Source: NCED01 sp035493955 (GTDB lineage: Bacteria > Pseudomonadota > Alphaproteobacteria > Caulobacterales > Caulobacteraceae). From it: DNA of 22,876 nucleotides. The translations under genes and the position numbers were made by a program. The stretch lies in assembly GCA_035493955.1 (NCBI GenBank), contig DATJHI010000034.1, forward strand, positions 1-22,876, written 5' to 3'. Under the pieces are notes generated by a model. That model made no database searches. It was not told the origin of the DNA and was given only the letters and a program-made list of their open reading frames with translations. Shown here piece by piece: positions 14,735 to 22,437 of this stretch; positions within the stretch are counted from its first letter, which is position 1; every line of letters begins with the position of its first letter.

Positions 14735-14838
14735 CGAGCGCCTCCGCATGCAACGAGGTCTTCCATGGCCCCAACCGGACGGCGGGGGCAAGAGGCGCGC
14801 TTTTCCGCGCGGGCGCGGAGGCCTTCCGTCAATCTTTG

Positions 14839-14846
14839 TTAACCAT
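14839..14846 (+). promoter_or_regulatory. CtrA-like half-site upstream of fliQ
   Basis: TTAACCAT, identical to the strong half-site before flgB, lies 64 bp ahead of fliQ ATG 14911. The position of the other half (14828-14831, GTCA) matches TTAA at only two bases. The 176-bp folE-fliQ spacer contains no other clear signal. CtrA control of fliQ is well documented in Caulobacter; here it is inferred from motif and context. Confidence 0.55.
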
Positions 14847-14910
14847 GTTGGACCAGCTTCGGCCCAGGCGCGGTCCCCTGCGCGATTCCTTGATTTCCGG
14901 AGCATTTTCC

Positions 14911-15174
14911 ATGAACGGCGCCGAGGTTCTGGACGTCGGACGCGAGGCCATCTGGCTGACCATCCAGATGTGCGCCCCGGTGCTGATCGTCGGCCTGCTG
15001 GTCGGGGTGGGGGTGGGCCTGCTGCAGGCCCTGACCCAGATCCAGGAGGCCACCCTGGTCTATGCCCCGAAGATCGTGGCCATCTTCCTGGCGCTGCTGA
15101 TCTTCCTGCCGTTGATGGGCGCGCTGATGGGAGGCTTCATGCACCAGATCGCCGCCCGCATCGCGGCCATGTGA
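14911..15174 (+). CDS. fliQ: Flagellar export gate protein FliQ
   Basis: Two-helix hairpin subunit of the export gate. 87 residues, typical size. TM1 covers EAIWLTIQMCAPVLIVGLLV, followed by the conserved GVGLLQALTQIQEATLVYAP loop and KIVAIFLALLIFLPLMGALM as TM2. Start ATG 14911 has the ribosome site CCGGAG about nine bases upstream; the open frame runs back to 14836 but that part does not resemble FliQ. First gene of the fliQ-fliR-flhB operon. Confidence 0.96.
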   Translation: MNGAEVLDVGREAIWLTIQMCAPVLIVGLLVGVGVGLLQALTQIQEATLVYAPKIVAIFLALLIFLPLMGALMGGFMHQIAARIAAM

Positions 15175-15181
15175 CCCGGCC

Positions 15182-15934
15182 GTGTTCGGCTCCCTCCCGG
15201 CGGAGGTCTATGGGGTCGGCCTGGTGTTCTGCCGGGTGGGGGCCCTGGTCATGCTGATTCCGGGAATCGGGGAGACCAGCGTGCCGCCGCGCATCCGCCT
15301 GGCCCTGGCCCTGATCCTCAGCCTCGCCTTCGCTCCGGTGCTGCGCGCCGGCCTTCCCCCCGTCCCCGCCACGGTCGGGGGCATGGGACTCCAGATCGCC
15401 ATCGAGCTGTTGGTCGGCTTGGGGATCGGAGCGCTGCTGCGGATGTTCATGGCCGCCCTGGCGGTGCTCGGCGAGGCGGTTTCGCTTCAGACCACCCTGT
15501 CCTTCGCCCAGACCGCCAATCCGCTGGAGGCCCAGCCGTCGGCGACCATCGCCACCTTCCTGACCCTGACGGGTCTGGCCCTGGTCTTCGCCACCGACCT
15601 GCACCAGATGTTCATCGCCGCGATCGTGCGCTCCTACACCCTGTTCCCCGCCGGCAAAGGGGTTTCGGTGAACGACTTCGGCCAGCTCGCGGTCCAGACC
15701 GTGGGGGGGACCTTCGCCCTGGGAATCCAGCTCAGCGCCCCGGTGATCGTGTTCTCGCTGGTGTTCAACGTCGCCGCCGCCTTCATCGGCCGCACCATGC
15801 CGCAGTTCCAGATCTTCTTCGTCGCCACCCCGCTGACGGTGCTGCTCGGCCTGTCGATCTTCGCCATGAGCCTGGGGATGGTGGGGCTGATCTGGACCGA
15901 ACGGTTCCGCGCCTTCGTCGAGCGGTTGAGCTGA
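15182..15934 (+). CDS. fliR: Flagellar export gate protein FliR
   Basis: Membrane subunit that caps the FliP/FliQ helical gate. 250 residues starting at GTG 15182. Conserved family segments: VYGVGLVFCRVGALVMLIPG, GETSVPPRIRLALALILSLA, AVSLQTTLSFAQTANPLEAQ, the LALVFATDLHQMFIAAIVRS loop, and FNVAAAFIGRTMPQFQIFFV. Several membrane helices span the length. The gap from fliQ is 7 bp and to flhB 1 bp, so the three are one transcription unit. The GTG start lacks a clear ribosome site and may depend on coupling. Confidence 0.96.
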   Translation: MFGSLPAEVYGVGLVFCRVGALVMLIPGIGETSVPPRIRLALALILSLAFAPVLRAGLPPVPATVGGMGLQIAIELLVGLGIGALLRMFMAALAVLGEAVSLQTTLSFAQTANPLEAQPSATIATFLTLTGLALVFATDLHQMFIAAIVRSYTLFPAGKGVSVNDFGQLAVQTVGGTFALGIQLSAPVIVFSLVFNVAAAFIGRTMPQFQIFFVATPLTVLLGLSIFAMSLGMVGLIWTERFRAFVERLS

Positions 15935-15935
15935 C

Positions 15936-17036
15936 ATGGCCGAACCGTCCGAACGCTCGTCCAGGACAGAAGAGCCGACGCCGCGCAAACTGGCGGAGGC
16001 CCGGCGCACGGGCGACGTCGTCAAGTCGGCCGACGTCCCCGCGGTCATGGCCCTGGCAGGCGCGGCCGGGGTGCTGATCTTCGCCGGCGGCGGCATCGCC
16101 CGCAGCATGGCCGGCGCCCTGACCCCCTTCCTGGCCCACCCCGACGCCATCGACCTCAGCGGGACCGGCGGCGTGGGGGTCATGCGGGCGGCCCTGGCCG
16201 CCAGCGCCCCGGCGCTTTTGGTGCTGGTGGCCGCGGCCGCGTGCGGCGCCGCGGGCAACCTGATCCAGCACGGCTTCCTCTGGTCGCCCAACAAGCTCGC
16301 GCCCGAGCTGTCCAAGCTCGATCCGCTGCAGGGTCTGAAGCGCCTGTTCGGGATGGAGAACCTGGTCAATTTCCTGAAGTCGCTGACCAAGCTGGGGGCG
16401 ATTTCGGCCATCACCTGGATGGTGTTGAAGCCGCGGGTCGGCGCCCTCCAGACCATGCCCGCCCTCGATCCGTCGGCGATCCTGCCCTATTCGGCCGAGG
16501 TGCTGCAGTCGATGCTGATCGCGGTGCTGATCTTCACCGGCGGCATCGCCGGCCTGGACTGGTTCCTGGCCCGCCAGCGCTTCATGGCGCGGATGAGGAT
16601 GACCCGCGAAGAGGTCAAGCAGGACCACCGGGACAGCGAGGGCGACCCCCACGTCAAGGGCAAGCAGAAACAGCTGCGCCTCGCCCGCTCCCGCCAGCGG
16701 ATGATCCAGAACGTGCCCAAGGCCACGGTGGTGGTGGTCAACCCGACCCACTATGCGGTGGCGCTGCGTTACGACAAGGACGAGACCGCCGCTCCGGTCT
16801 GCGTCGCCAAGGGCGTCGACCGCGTCGCCCTGAAGATCCGCGAGGTGGCCGAGGCCGCGGGGGTCCCCGTGGTCGAAGACCCGCCCCTGGCCCGCGCCCT
16901 CTACGCCACCATCGACGTGGACGAGGCCATTCCTCGCGAGCACTATCACGCCGTCGCCCAGATCATCGGCTTCGTCATGGGTGCAGGCAATCGCGCCTCC
17001 ACCCGTCGCCCCGCCGCCCCGCCGCTCCGTCCGTAA
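15936..17036 (+). CDS. flhB: Flagellar export switch protein FlhB
   Basis: Controls substrate specificity of the export apparatus, switching from rod/hook to filament proteins after self-cleavage. 366 residues. N-terminus EEPTPRKLAEARRTGDVVKS is the family signature; four membrane helices follow, then the cytoplasmic domain MRMTREEVKQDHRDSEGDPH. The autocleavage motif NPTH is intact with Asn269, the same number as in Salmonella FlhB. C-terminal domain: ALRYDKDETAAPVCVAKGVD, VPVVEDPPLARALYATIDVD, IPREHYHAVAQIIGFVM. A short Pro/Arg-rich tail ends the protein. cckA follows after 11 bp. Confidence 0.98.
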   Translation: MAEPSERSSRTEEPTPRKLAEARRTGDVVKSADVPAVMALAGAAGVLIFAGGGIARSMAGALTPFLAHPDAIDLSGTGGVGVMRAALAASAPALLVLVAAAACGAAGNLIQHGFLWSPNKLAPELSKLDPLQGLKRLFGMENLVNFLKSLTKLGAISAITWMVLKPRVGALQTMPALDPSAILPYSAEVLQSMLIAVLIFTGGIAGLDWFLARQRFMARMRMTREEVKQDHRDSEGDPHVKGKQKQLRLARSRQRMIQNVPKATVVVVNPTHYAVALRYDKDETAAPVCVAKGVDRVALKIREVAEAAGVPVVEDPPLARALYATIDVDEAIPREHYHAVAQIIGFVMGAGNRASTRRPAAPPLRP

Positions 17037-17047
17037 AGATTCCGCAG

Positions 17048-19216
17048 ATGACCGCGCCAGCCCCTCCGAAAGACCCGGTCGCTCCCGACGGCGATTCCCG
17101 CGGCCTGTTCATCGCCCCGCTCGGCGCGCGCGAGCGGCCGCCCAAGGCCAAGCGGCGGGACATCGATCCGCTGACCCCCTTTGCGGCGGTGCTGTTCGTG
17201 CTGGCCATCGCCGGGGCGGCCTACCCGGCGTTCAAGGCCGGTCCGACCACCGGGCCTGGCCTGTTGCTGCTGTTCGGCCTGGCCGGCGTCTCCTTCCTGG
17301 GCCTGTTCGCCTTCGGCACCACCGAGCTCAGGGAAACGGCGGCCGTCTCGTCGGACGAGGGGCTGGCGGGGCTGGTCGACGCCCTGCAGGAGCCGGCCGC
17401 CGTCGCCGGCGCCGACGGTCGGCTGAGCTGCGCCAACGCGCCCTGGCGGGCCTTGATGGGCGAGGCCCGGCGCCTGCCCAAGGGACCGACCGGGGGCCTC
17501 TACGCCGCCCTGGCCGCCGCCCGGCGCGTCGGCGCCGGCGAGGCGCGGCTGACCGTGGCGGGAGAGGAGCGCGGGGTCGCCGTCTCGCGCCTGGCCGGAG
17601 ACCGCCTGCTGGTCCGCCTGCCGGTGTCGCGCAGCCTGGAGGTCGTGCGCCTCCTCGCCGACGGCAACGCCCCCATCGCCGCCCCGCCGGCGTCCGCGGC
17701 CGAGCCGCCCTCCAGCCTGGAGGCCTTCGCCGGCGCCGCCCCGTTCGGCGCGGCCCTGCTCGACGGGACCGACCCGTTCGAGGCCGCCATCGTCCAGGCC
17801 AACGCCGCCCTGGGCGAGCTGACCGAGGGCGCGGCCCTGCCGGGCGCCCCCTTCGGCGCCCTGATCGATCCGTCCAGCCGCACCGAGGCCCGCGCCCGTC
17901 TGGCCACCCGCCCCGGCGGGCCGGTGGAGGTGCGCCTGGCCCTGGACGCGCTGCGCATCGCCCACCTCTATGTGGTCCGCGCCAACGGCCGCCTGGTGGT
18001 CTATCTTCTGGACGTGTCCGAGCAGAAGCAGCTCGAACTCCAGCTCGCCCAGTCGCAGAAGATGCAGGCCATCGGCCAGCTGGCCGGCGGCGTCGCCCAC
18101 GACTTCAACAACCTGCTGACGGCCATCCAACTGCGCCTGGACGAGCTCCTGCACCGCCACCCGGTCGGCGATCCCTCCTACGAGGGGCTGAACGAGATCC
18201 GCCAGACGTCGCTGCGCGCCGCCGACCTGGTGCGCAAGCTGCTGGCCTTTTCACGCAAGCAGACCGTCCAGCGCGAGACCCTGGAGCTGGGCGAGCTGAT
18301 CTCCGAGTTCGAGGTGCTGCTGCGCCGGCTGCTGCGCGAGGACGTCAAGCTGGTCACCGACTACGGCCGCGACCTGCCCCAGGTGCGGGCGGACAAGAGT
18401 CAGCTCGAGACCGCGGTGATGAACCTTGCCGTCAACGCCCGCGACGCCCTGAGGAGCCACGGCTCGGGCGACGGCGGTCCGCCGGTGGTGCGGATCCGCA
18501 CCGCCCGGCTGACCCAGATGGAGGCGCGCCAGCTCGGCTATCCCGATCCGGCCCCGATCGGCTGCGCCCTGATCGAGGTGGCCGACAACGGTCCGGGCAT
18601 TCCGCCCGAGGTCATGGCCAAGATCTTCGAGCCCTTCTTCACCACCAAGCCGATCGGCGAGGGGACAGGCCTGGGGCTGGCCACCGTCTACGGCATCGTC
18701 AAGCAGGCCGACGGCTGGATCCACGTCGACAGCGAACCGGGCAAGGGCGCGGCCTTCCGCATCTTCCTGCCCATCCACGTCCCGGCGGCGGGCGAGGCCG
18801 TCCGGCCCAACCCGCTGAAGTTCAAGCCCGCGCCGCGTGACCTTTCCGGCGCCGGCCGCATCCTGTTCGTCGAGGACGAGGACGCCGTGCGCGGGGTGGC
18901 GGCGCGGCTGCTGCGCGCCCGCGGCTACGAGGTGATCGAGGCCAGCGACGGCGAGGAGGCCCTGGAGTTGGCCAAGCAGTGGGCCGGCAAGATCGACCTT
19001 CTGATCTCCGACGTGGTCATGCCGGAAATGGACGGGCCCACCCTGCTCAAGAAGGCGCGGCAGTACCTGGGCGACGCGCGGGTGCTGTTCATCTCCGGCT
19101 ATGCCGAGGCCGAGTTCTCGGACCTGCTGGAGGGCGAGGAAGGCGTGACCTTCCTGCCCAAGCCCCTGGACATCAAGGTCCTGGCCGAGCGGGTGAAGCA
19201 GCAGCTGCAGGCGTAG
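17048..19216 (+). CDS. cckA: CckA-type hybrid histidine kinase (head of the CtrA phosphorelay)
   Basis: In Caulobacter CckA phosphorylates ChpT, which passes phosphate to CtrA and CpdR. 722 residues from ATG 17048. Two membrane helices (about 42-63 and 70-91), a degenerate PAS region (about 112-180), a second PAS-like region (about 220-335), the H-box AIGQLAGGVAHDFNNLLTAI with His351, the ATPase N-box NLAVNARDAL, G1 VADNGPGIPPE, FEPFFTTKPIGEGTGLGLA, and a receiver with ILFVEDEDAVR, Asp655 in LLISDVVMPEMDGP and a conserved Lys in FLPKPLD. Size and spacing agree with Caulobacter CckA (about 690 residues). Only 11 bp separate it from flhB, so it may be co-transcribed with fliQR-flhB. The hairpin at 19241 ends the unit. 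Confidence 0.93.
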   Translation: MTAPAPPKDPVAPDGDSRGLFIAPLGARERPPKAKRRDIDPLTPFAAVLFVLAIAGAAYPAFKAGPTTGPGLLLLFGLAGVSFLGLFAFGTTELRETAAVSSDEGLAGLVDALQEPAAVAGADGRLSCANAPWRALMGEARRLPKGPTGGLYAALAAARRVGAGEARLTVAGEERGVAVSRLAGDRLLVRLPVSRSLEVVRLLADGNAPIAAPPASAAEPPSSLEAFAGAAPFGAALLDGTDPFEAAIVQANAALGELTEGAALPGAPFGALIDPSSRTEARARLATRPGGPVEVRLALDALRIAHLYVVRANGRLVVYLLDVSEQKQLELQLAQSQKMQAIGQLAGGVAHDFNNLLTAIQLRLDELLHRHPVGDPSYEGLNEIRQTSLRAADLVRKLLAFSRKQTVQRETLELGELISEFEVLLRRLLREDVKLVTDYGRDLPQVRADKSQLETAVMNLAVNARDALRSHGSGDGGPPVVRIRTARLTQMEARQLGYPDPAPIGCALIEVADNGPGIPPEVMAKIFEPFFTTKPIGEGTGLGLATVYGIVKQADGWIHVDSEPGKGAAFRIFLPIHVPAAGEAVRPNPLKFKPAPRDLSGAGRILFVEDEDAVRGVAARLLRARGYEVIEASDGEEALELAKQWAGKIDLLISDVVMPEMDGPTLLKKARQYLGDARVLFISGYAEAEFSDLLEGEEGVTFLPKPLDIKVLAERVKQQLQA

Positions 19217-19240
19217 GCTCTTCCGCCACGGCGCGCCGAT

Positions 19241-19270
19241 CCGCCCTCGAGCCTTACGGGCCGAGGGCGG
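19241..19270. terminator. Bidirectional hairpin terminator between cckA and peroxiredoxin gene
   Basis: CCGCCCTCG (19241-19249) and CGAGGGCGG (19262-19270) are perfect 9-bp complementary arms with a 12-base loop, centred in the 64-bp gap between two convergent stop codons. No T-run is present, as is common in GC-rich alphaproteobacteria, so termination strength is uncertain. Confidence 0.6.
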
Positions 19271-19280
19271 CGTCCGGCGA

Positions 19281-19817
19281 TCAGCCCTTCGCGCCCTTCA
19301 GCGCCATCACGGCGGCCATGGTGTTCTTCACGTGGTCGGCGGGGTTCTGGTCGGTGTAGGCGTAGGCGATCTTGCCGTCCTTGCCGATCACATAGGAGGT
19401 GCGGTCGCTCCACTCCGGCTTGGGCGCGAGCTTGGAGTCGTACAGGTCGGAGATCTTGCGGCCCGGGTCGGCGGCGACCGCGAACTTGTCCCGGCACTCG
19501 ACTTTGGAGAACTCGGCCACGCGGTCGATGTTGCCGGCGGTGACGCCGATCAGGGTGGCGCCCTGCTTCTTGAAGTCGTCGGTGGCCTCGGCGAAGGCGT
19601 GAGCCTCGGCCGTGCATCCGGGGGTGAAGGCGGCGGGGAAGAAGTACAGCACCACCGGCCCCTTCTTCAGGGCGTCCTTCAGGGAAAAGGTCATCTCCTG
19701 GCCGCCCAGGGCGGCCTTGGTGGTGAAGTCGGGCGCGACGGCGCCGGCCTTCAGGGCGGCGAAGGCCGGGGCGGCCAGGGCCAGGGAAACGACGACGCCA
19801 GCGAGCAGGGCTTTCAT
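19281..19817 (-). CDS. Exported thiol peroxidase, Bcp/AhpC-TSA family
   Basis: Peroxiredoxin that reduces hydroperoxides. 178 residues. Unusual for a Bcp-like protein, it begins with a clear signal peptide (MKALLAGVVVSLALAAPAFA), so it should act in the periplasm. The thioredoxin-fold segment VLYFFPAAFTPGCTAEAHAF holds the peroxidatic Cys68; the second cysteine usually found five residues later in E. coli Bcp is His73 here. The only other cysteine is Cys108 (EFSKVECRDKF), which may resolve or belong to another partner. Late motif YVIGKDGKIAYAYTDQNPAD is typical. AGGAGT lies about nine bases before ATG 19817. It follows the hydrolase gene by 91 bp. Confidence 0.9.
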   Translation of the reverse strand: MKALLAGVVVSLALAAPAFAALKAGAVAPDFTTKAALGGQEMTFSLKDALKKGPVVLYFFPAAFTPGCTAEAHAFAEATDDFKKQGATLIGVTAGNIDRVAEFSKVECRDKFAVAADPGRKISDLYDSKLAPKPEWSDRTSYVIGKDGKIAYAYTDQNPADHVKNTMAAVMALKGAKG

Positions 19818-19908
19818 GGCACGGACTCCTGAATGGGAACGGGAGCCCCGGACGCTATGCCAAACGCGGGGTCTTCGCCAGCGTCGGCTGACGGATCGCC
19901 GCGCCGCT

Positions 19909-21147
19909 TCAGCCTGCGCCGGCGCCCGCCGTCGGGGTCGCGGCCGACAGGGTCTGGGCCGGGGCGGCGGTGGCCGCTTCGGGAGCGGGCTTGGCCGGGA
20001 CGGCGTCGGCCTGGGCCGGCTTGGTCGGGAAACGCTGTTCGAGCAGGGCGTTGATGCGGGCGATCTCGTCGGGGGTGGCCGCCCGGCGGCCGTATTCGGC
20101 CGGGGCGAAGCTGGCCTGGACCCGCGTCCTGGTCCCGCCCTGGGCGTCGGCGACCAGCTGGGTCCGCACGCCCGGAATGTCGGGTTGGGACGTCTGGGGC
20201 CGGGACGGGGACGGCGGGGCGGCGGCGCGGGCGGCCTTGCCCGAGAGCACGGCCTCGGAGATCCGCGTCTCTCCACCGGCATAGGCGGCGTCGAAGGCGT
20301 CCGGCTGGCCTGCGGCCCCGGGCCAGCGATAGAAGATGTGCGCCCCGATCTGGCTGACCTTGACCAGGGTCGGCGCCCAGTAGGGGGAGACGTAGTCGGC
20401 GTGATAGTGGGTCGCCAGTCCGACCGCGCCCATGACGTAGCCGTTCAGCGCGGCCTCGGCGACCTTGCGGTTCTGTTTCCAGATCATCGCCACCGGCGCC
20501 CGCACCAGGGCGCCGTCGCAGGTGAAGGAGAACTGGCAGCCCGTCAGCTTCTCCCAGCCCTGGTAGACCACCCCGCAGATCGACTTGGGGAAGTTGGCGT
20601 TGCGCACCCGGTTGAGCACCACCTGGGCCACCGCGCGCTGGCCTTCGATGGGCTCGAGGGCGGCCTCGTAATAGATGGCGTTGGTCAGGCAGTGGACGGC
20701 GCGCTCGCGCTCGGCGGCCGAGGCGGCCTTCAGCACGAAGGGGGCGGCGGGGATCACGTCCAGGGCGAAGGGGATGGCGGCGTTGGCCTGCCGCGCCTGG
20801 GCGTCCTGGACCTGCTGCAGCTGCATCAGCGCATGGTCGCCGGCGGGGAAGCCGACCTGCGGATCTTCGGGCTCGAACTGGTTGGGGTCGAAGCGCCTGG
20901 CCAGCTCGGCCGCGGCCGGGTCCATCCGCGCGGTCAGGGCGACCAGGGCCGCCTCGCGCAGGTCGCCTCCCGTGACCGCGGCCACGCGCCGGGCCCCTTC
21001 GTCGGAGCCCACCGGGCTCGATCGGGCGGCGGACAGGCCGACGGTCAGGACCAGGATCGCGGCCACCGAGGCGCCCGCGGCCGTGGCGGCGCGCCATTCC
21101 ATGGCGGTCGCACGCTGCAAGAGCTGGATCAGACGCTGGGGACTCAT
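19909..21147 (-). CDS. SleB/CwlJ-type cell wall hydrolase
   Basis: 412 residues from ATG 21147. An N-terminal membrane anchor or uncleaved signal (about 24-42, AGASVAAILVLTVGLSAA) precedes a variable region and the Hydrolase_2 domain at about 150-275: LTNAIYYEAALEPIEGQRAV with the presumed catalytic Glu161, AQVVLNRVRNANFPKSICGV, YQGWEKLTGCQFSFTCDG, and GLATHYHADYVSPYWAPTLV. Three cysteines in the middle are shared by the family. The C-terminal 130 residues are Pro/Ala-rich and disordered. It probably cuts peptidoglycan as a lytic transglycosylase/amidase in the periplasm. In-frame codons reach 21315 but the added part is Arg/Pro-rich and unconvincing. No strong ribosome site marks 21147. Confidence 0.9.
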   Translation of the reverse strand: MSPQRLIQLLQRATAMEWRAATAAGASVAAILVLTVGLSAARSSPVGSDEGARRVAAVTGGDLREAALVALTARMDPAAAELARRFDPNQFEPEDPQVGFPAGDHALMQLQQVQDAQARQANAAIPFALDVIPAAPFVLKAASAAERERAVHCLTNAIYYEAALEPIEGQRAVAQVVLNRVRNANFPKSICGVVYQGWEKLTGCQFSFTCDGALVRAPVAMIWKQNRKVAEAALNGYVMGAVGLATHYHADYVSPYWAPTLVKVSQIGAHIFYRWPGAAGQPDAFDAAYAGGETRISEAVLSGKAARAAAPPSPSRPQTSQPDIPGVRTQLVADAQGGTRTRVQASFAPAEYGRRAATPDEIARINALLEQRFPTKPAQADAVPAKPAPEAATAAPAQTLSAATPTAGAGAG

Positions 21148-21376
21148 GAACTCGGCGGTCTGCGGGCCGGCCGGACGCGAAAGGGGAGGCGGCGTCGGAC
21201 CAGGCCCCGGGGAGGGGCGTCGAGAGCTGCGGAGGCCATTAGCCGCCACTTGTGGCGATTTGGCGCCGAGGATGTTTCCCGTCCGGCGCACGATCGCGCG
21301 GCTGCAATACCGCAACGCAGCAGAAAACGCCAGCGCTGCGATCTGCGCCCCCGGCCGCCCGGCGGACGGCCCGGTC
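21148..21376. other. Spacer between MipA-like gene and cell wall hydrolase gene, with inverted repeat
   Basis: No gene is supported. A perfect inverted repeat CGCCAC-TT-GTGGCG lies at 21244-21257, about 100 bases before the hydrolase start; it could be a repressor site or a small terminator for the MipA-like gene upstream. A promoter for the hydrolase is expected here but no consensus was found. Confidence 0.35.
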
Positions 21377-22180
21377 TTACAGCCTGAAGCCGAAGTTGTA
21401 GGTGACGCCCATTCCCACCGCGACCTGCTCGCTGGCGCCCACCGTGCGCACCACCGGACTGGCCAGCGCCTTCGACCCCAGGTGGTTGTAGGTCAGGTCC
21501 AGATTCACCGTCCAGCGCTTGTCCAGGTGATAGGCCGCCGCCGCGGCGGCGCCGGTGTAGCGCAGGCCCGCCCCGGGAACATAGGCCCCGCCCCGCGGCA
21601 GGCGCACCAGGGCCTCCGCCGGGGTCACCCCGAAATAGGTCCCCATGTAGTGGGCGTCGCCATAGCCGGCCCTGAGGCCGACGGAGCCGTCCCAGCGGTC
21701 GCCCCTGGCCATGTCGCCGGTGTGGACCAGATCCACCCCCAGGTCCTCCACCCAGCCCCTATGCCCGCTGATCCCCCGCCGGGTCTCGATGCGCGCCCGC
21801 AGCCAGGGGGTCGGCCACAGGGCCACGAACAGGCCGGGCTCGGTCGCCACCGGGATGCGGGTGAGGCCGGCGAACACTCCGTCGTCGCCGCGGCTGCCGC
21901 GGAAGCGGATCACCGGCCCGGCGACGACCAGGCGGGTGTCGACCAGGGCCAGGGCGGCGGCGCCGTCGGGCGGGGTGAACCGATAGGGATGGTCGGCCGG
22001 CCGGATCACCAGCACCGGGATCAGGCCGACGATGTGCGAGGCGGCGCCTTCGTAAGGCGGCTTGATCCGGATGCGGGCGCCGACCGTGGCGTTCCAATCC
22101 TCGGCCCTGGCTCCCGCCCCGGGCGCGAGGGCGCCGCATGCGAGGAGAGCGACAAGGACAAGACCGCGGATACCCATCAT
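21377..22180 (-). CDS. MipA/OmpV family outer-membrane protein
   Basis: 267 residues. A signal peptide ends near ARA-ED (about residue 26). The mature part is a series of alternating beta strands with the MipA/OmpV layout: an early strand pair with ARIRIKPPYEGAASHIVGLI, a middle WVEDLGVDLVHTGDMARGDR, GDAHYMGTYFGVTPAEAL, and a C-terminal strand pair ending VAVGMGVTYNFGFRL. Family members are beta-barrels tied to the MltA murein complex or to solute entry; the precise job cannot be read from sequence. Two ATGs occur at 22180 and 22177; AAAGGGGG is better spaced for the second, so the protein may be one residue shorter. A cell-envelope partner of the hydrolase gene behind it is possible but unproven. 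Confidence 0.85.
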   Translation of the reverse strand: MMGIRGLVLVALLACGALAPGAGARAEDWNATVGARIRIKPPYEGAASHIVGLIPVLVIRPADHPYRFTPPDGAAALALVDTRLVVAGPVIRFRGSRGDDGVFAGLTRIPVATEPGLFVALWPTPWLRARIETRRGISGHRGWVEDLGVDLVHTGDMARGDRWDGSVGLRAGYGDAHYMGTYFGVTPAEALVRLPRGGAYVPGAGLRYTGAAAAAAYHLDKRWTVNLDLTYNHLGSKALASPVVRTVGASEQVAVGMGVTYNFGFRL

Positions 22181-22437
22181 GCCCCCTTTGCCGGTCGATC
22201 AGTCTCCGGACGTATCCTTGTAACGTCGCCGGGGAGAGCCGGCCTCAATCGAAAGGCCTGACGGGAGGGCGGTCGCCGTTCGTCCCCCTATCGAGCGGTC
22301 GCCACCTCCGCCGCGCCCGATTGCGGGTCTGCACCGTCTTCGGCTTCCTATTCCTGTCCGACGAACGTCTTACAAGCAAACGGGCCGCGGCGCCGCGAGC
22401 CCGGGCTTCCAGGACCCGGACGCAAAGGGAGAAGATC
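22181..22437. other. Divergent spacer between MipA-like and MBL-fold genes
   Basis: No gene is seen. It holds a small hairpin (GCCGG-GGAGAG-CCGGC, 22228-22243), a 9-bp direct repeat GCGGTCGCC at about 22269 and 22305, and a perfect 12-bp palindrome CGCGGCGCCGCG at 22386-22397, about 40 bases before the MBL-fold gene. Promoters for both flanking genes must lie here, but none matches a consensus well enough to call. Confidence 0.35.

Noticed and set aside
14836..14910. Earlier start for fliQ
   Set aside because: The added 25 residues are unlike FliQ and overlap the CtrA-like half-site; ATG 14911 has a ribosome site.
16241..17047. Upstream extension of the cckA frame through flhB
   Set aside because: The extension has Arg/Pro/Gly-rich shadow composition and overlaps a certain flhB; ATG 17048 gives a proper CckA N-terminus.
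21148..21315. N-terminal extension of the cell wall hydrolase
   Set aside because: The added 56 residues are Arg/Pro/Ser-rich and delay the membrane segment; ATG 21147 puts it in a normal position.
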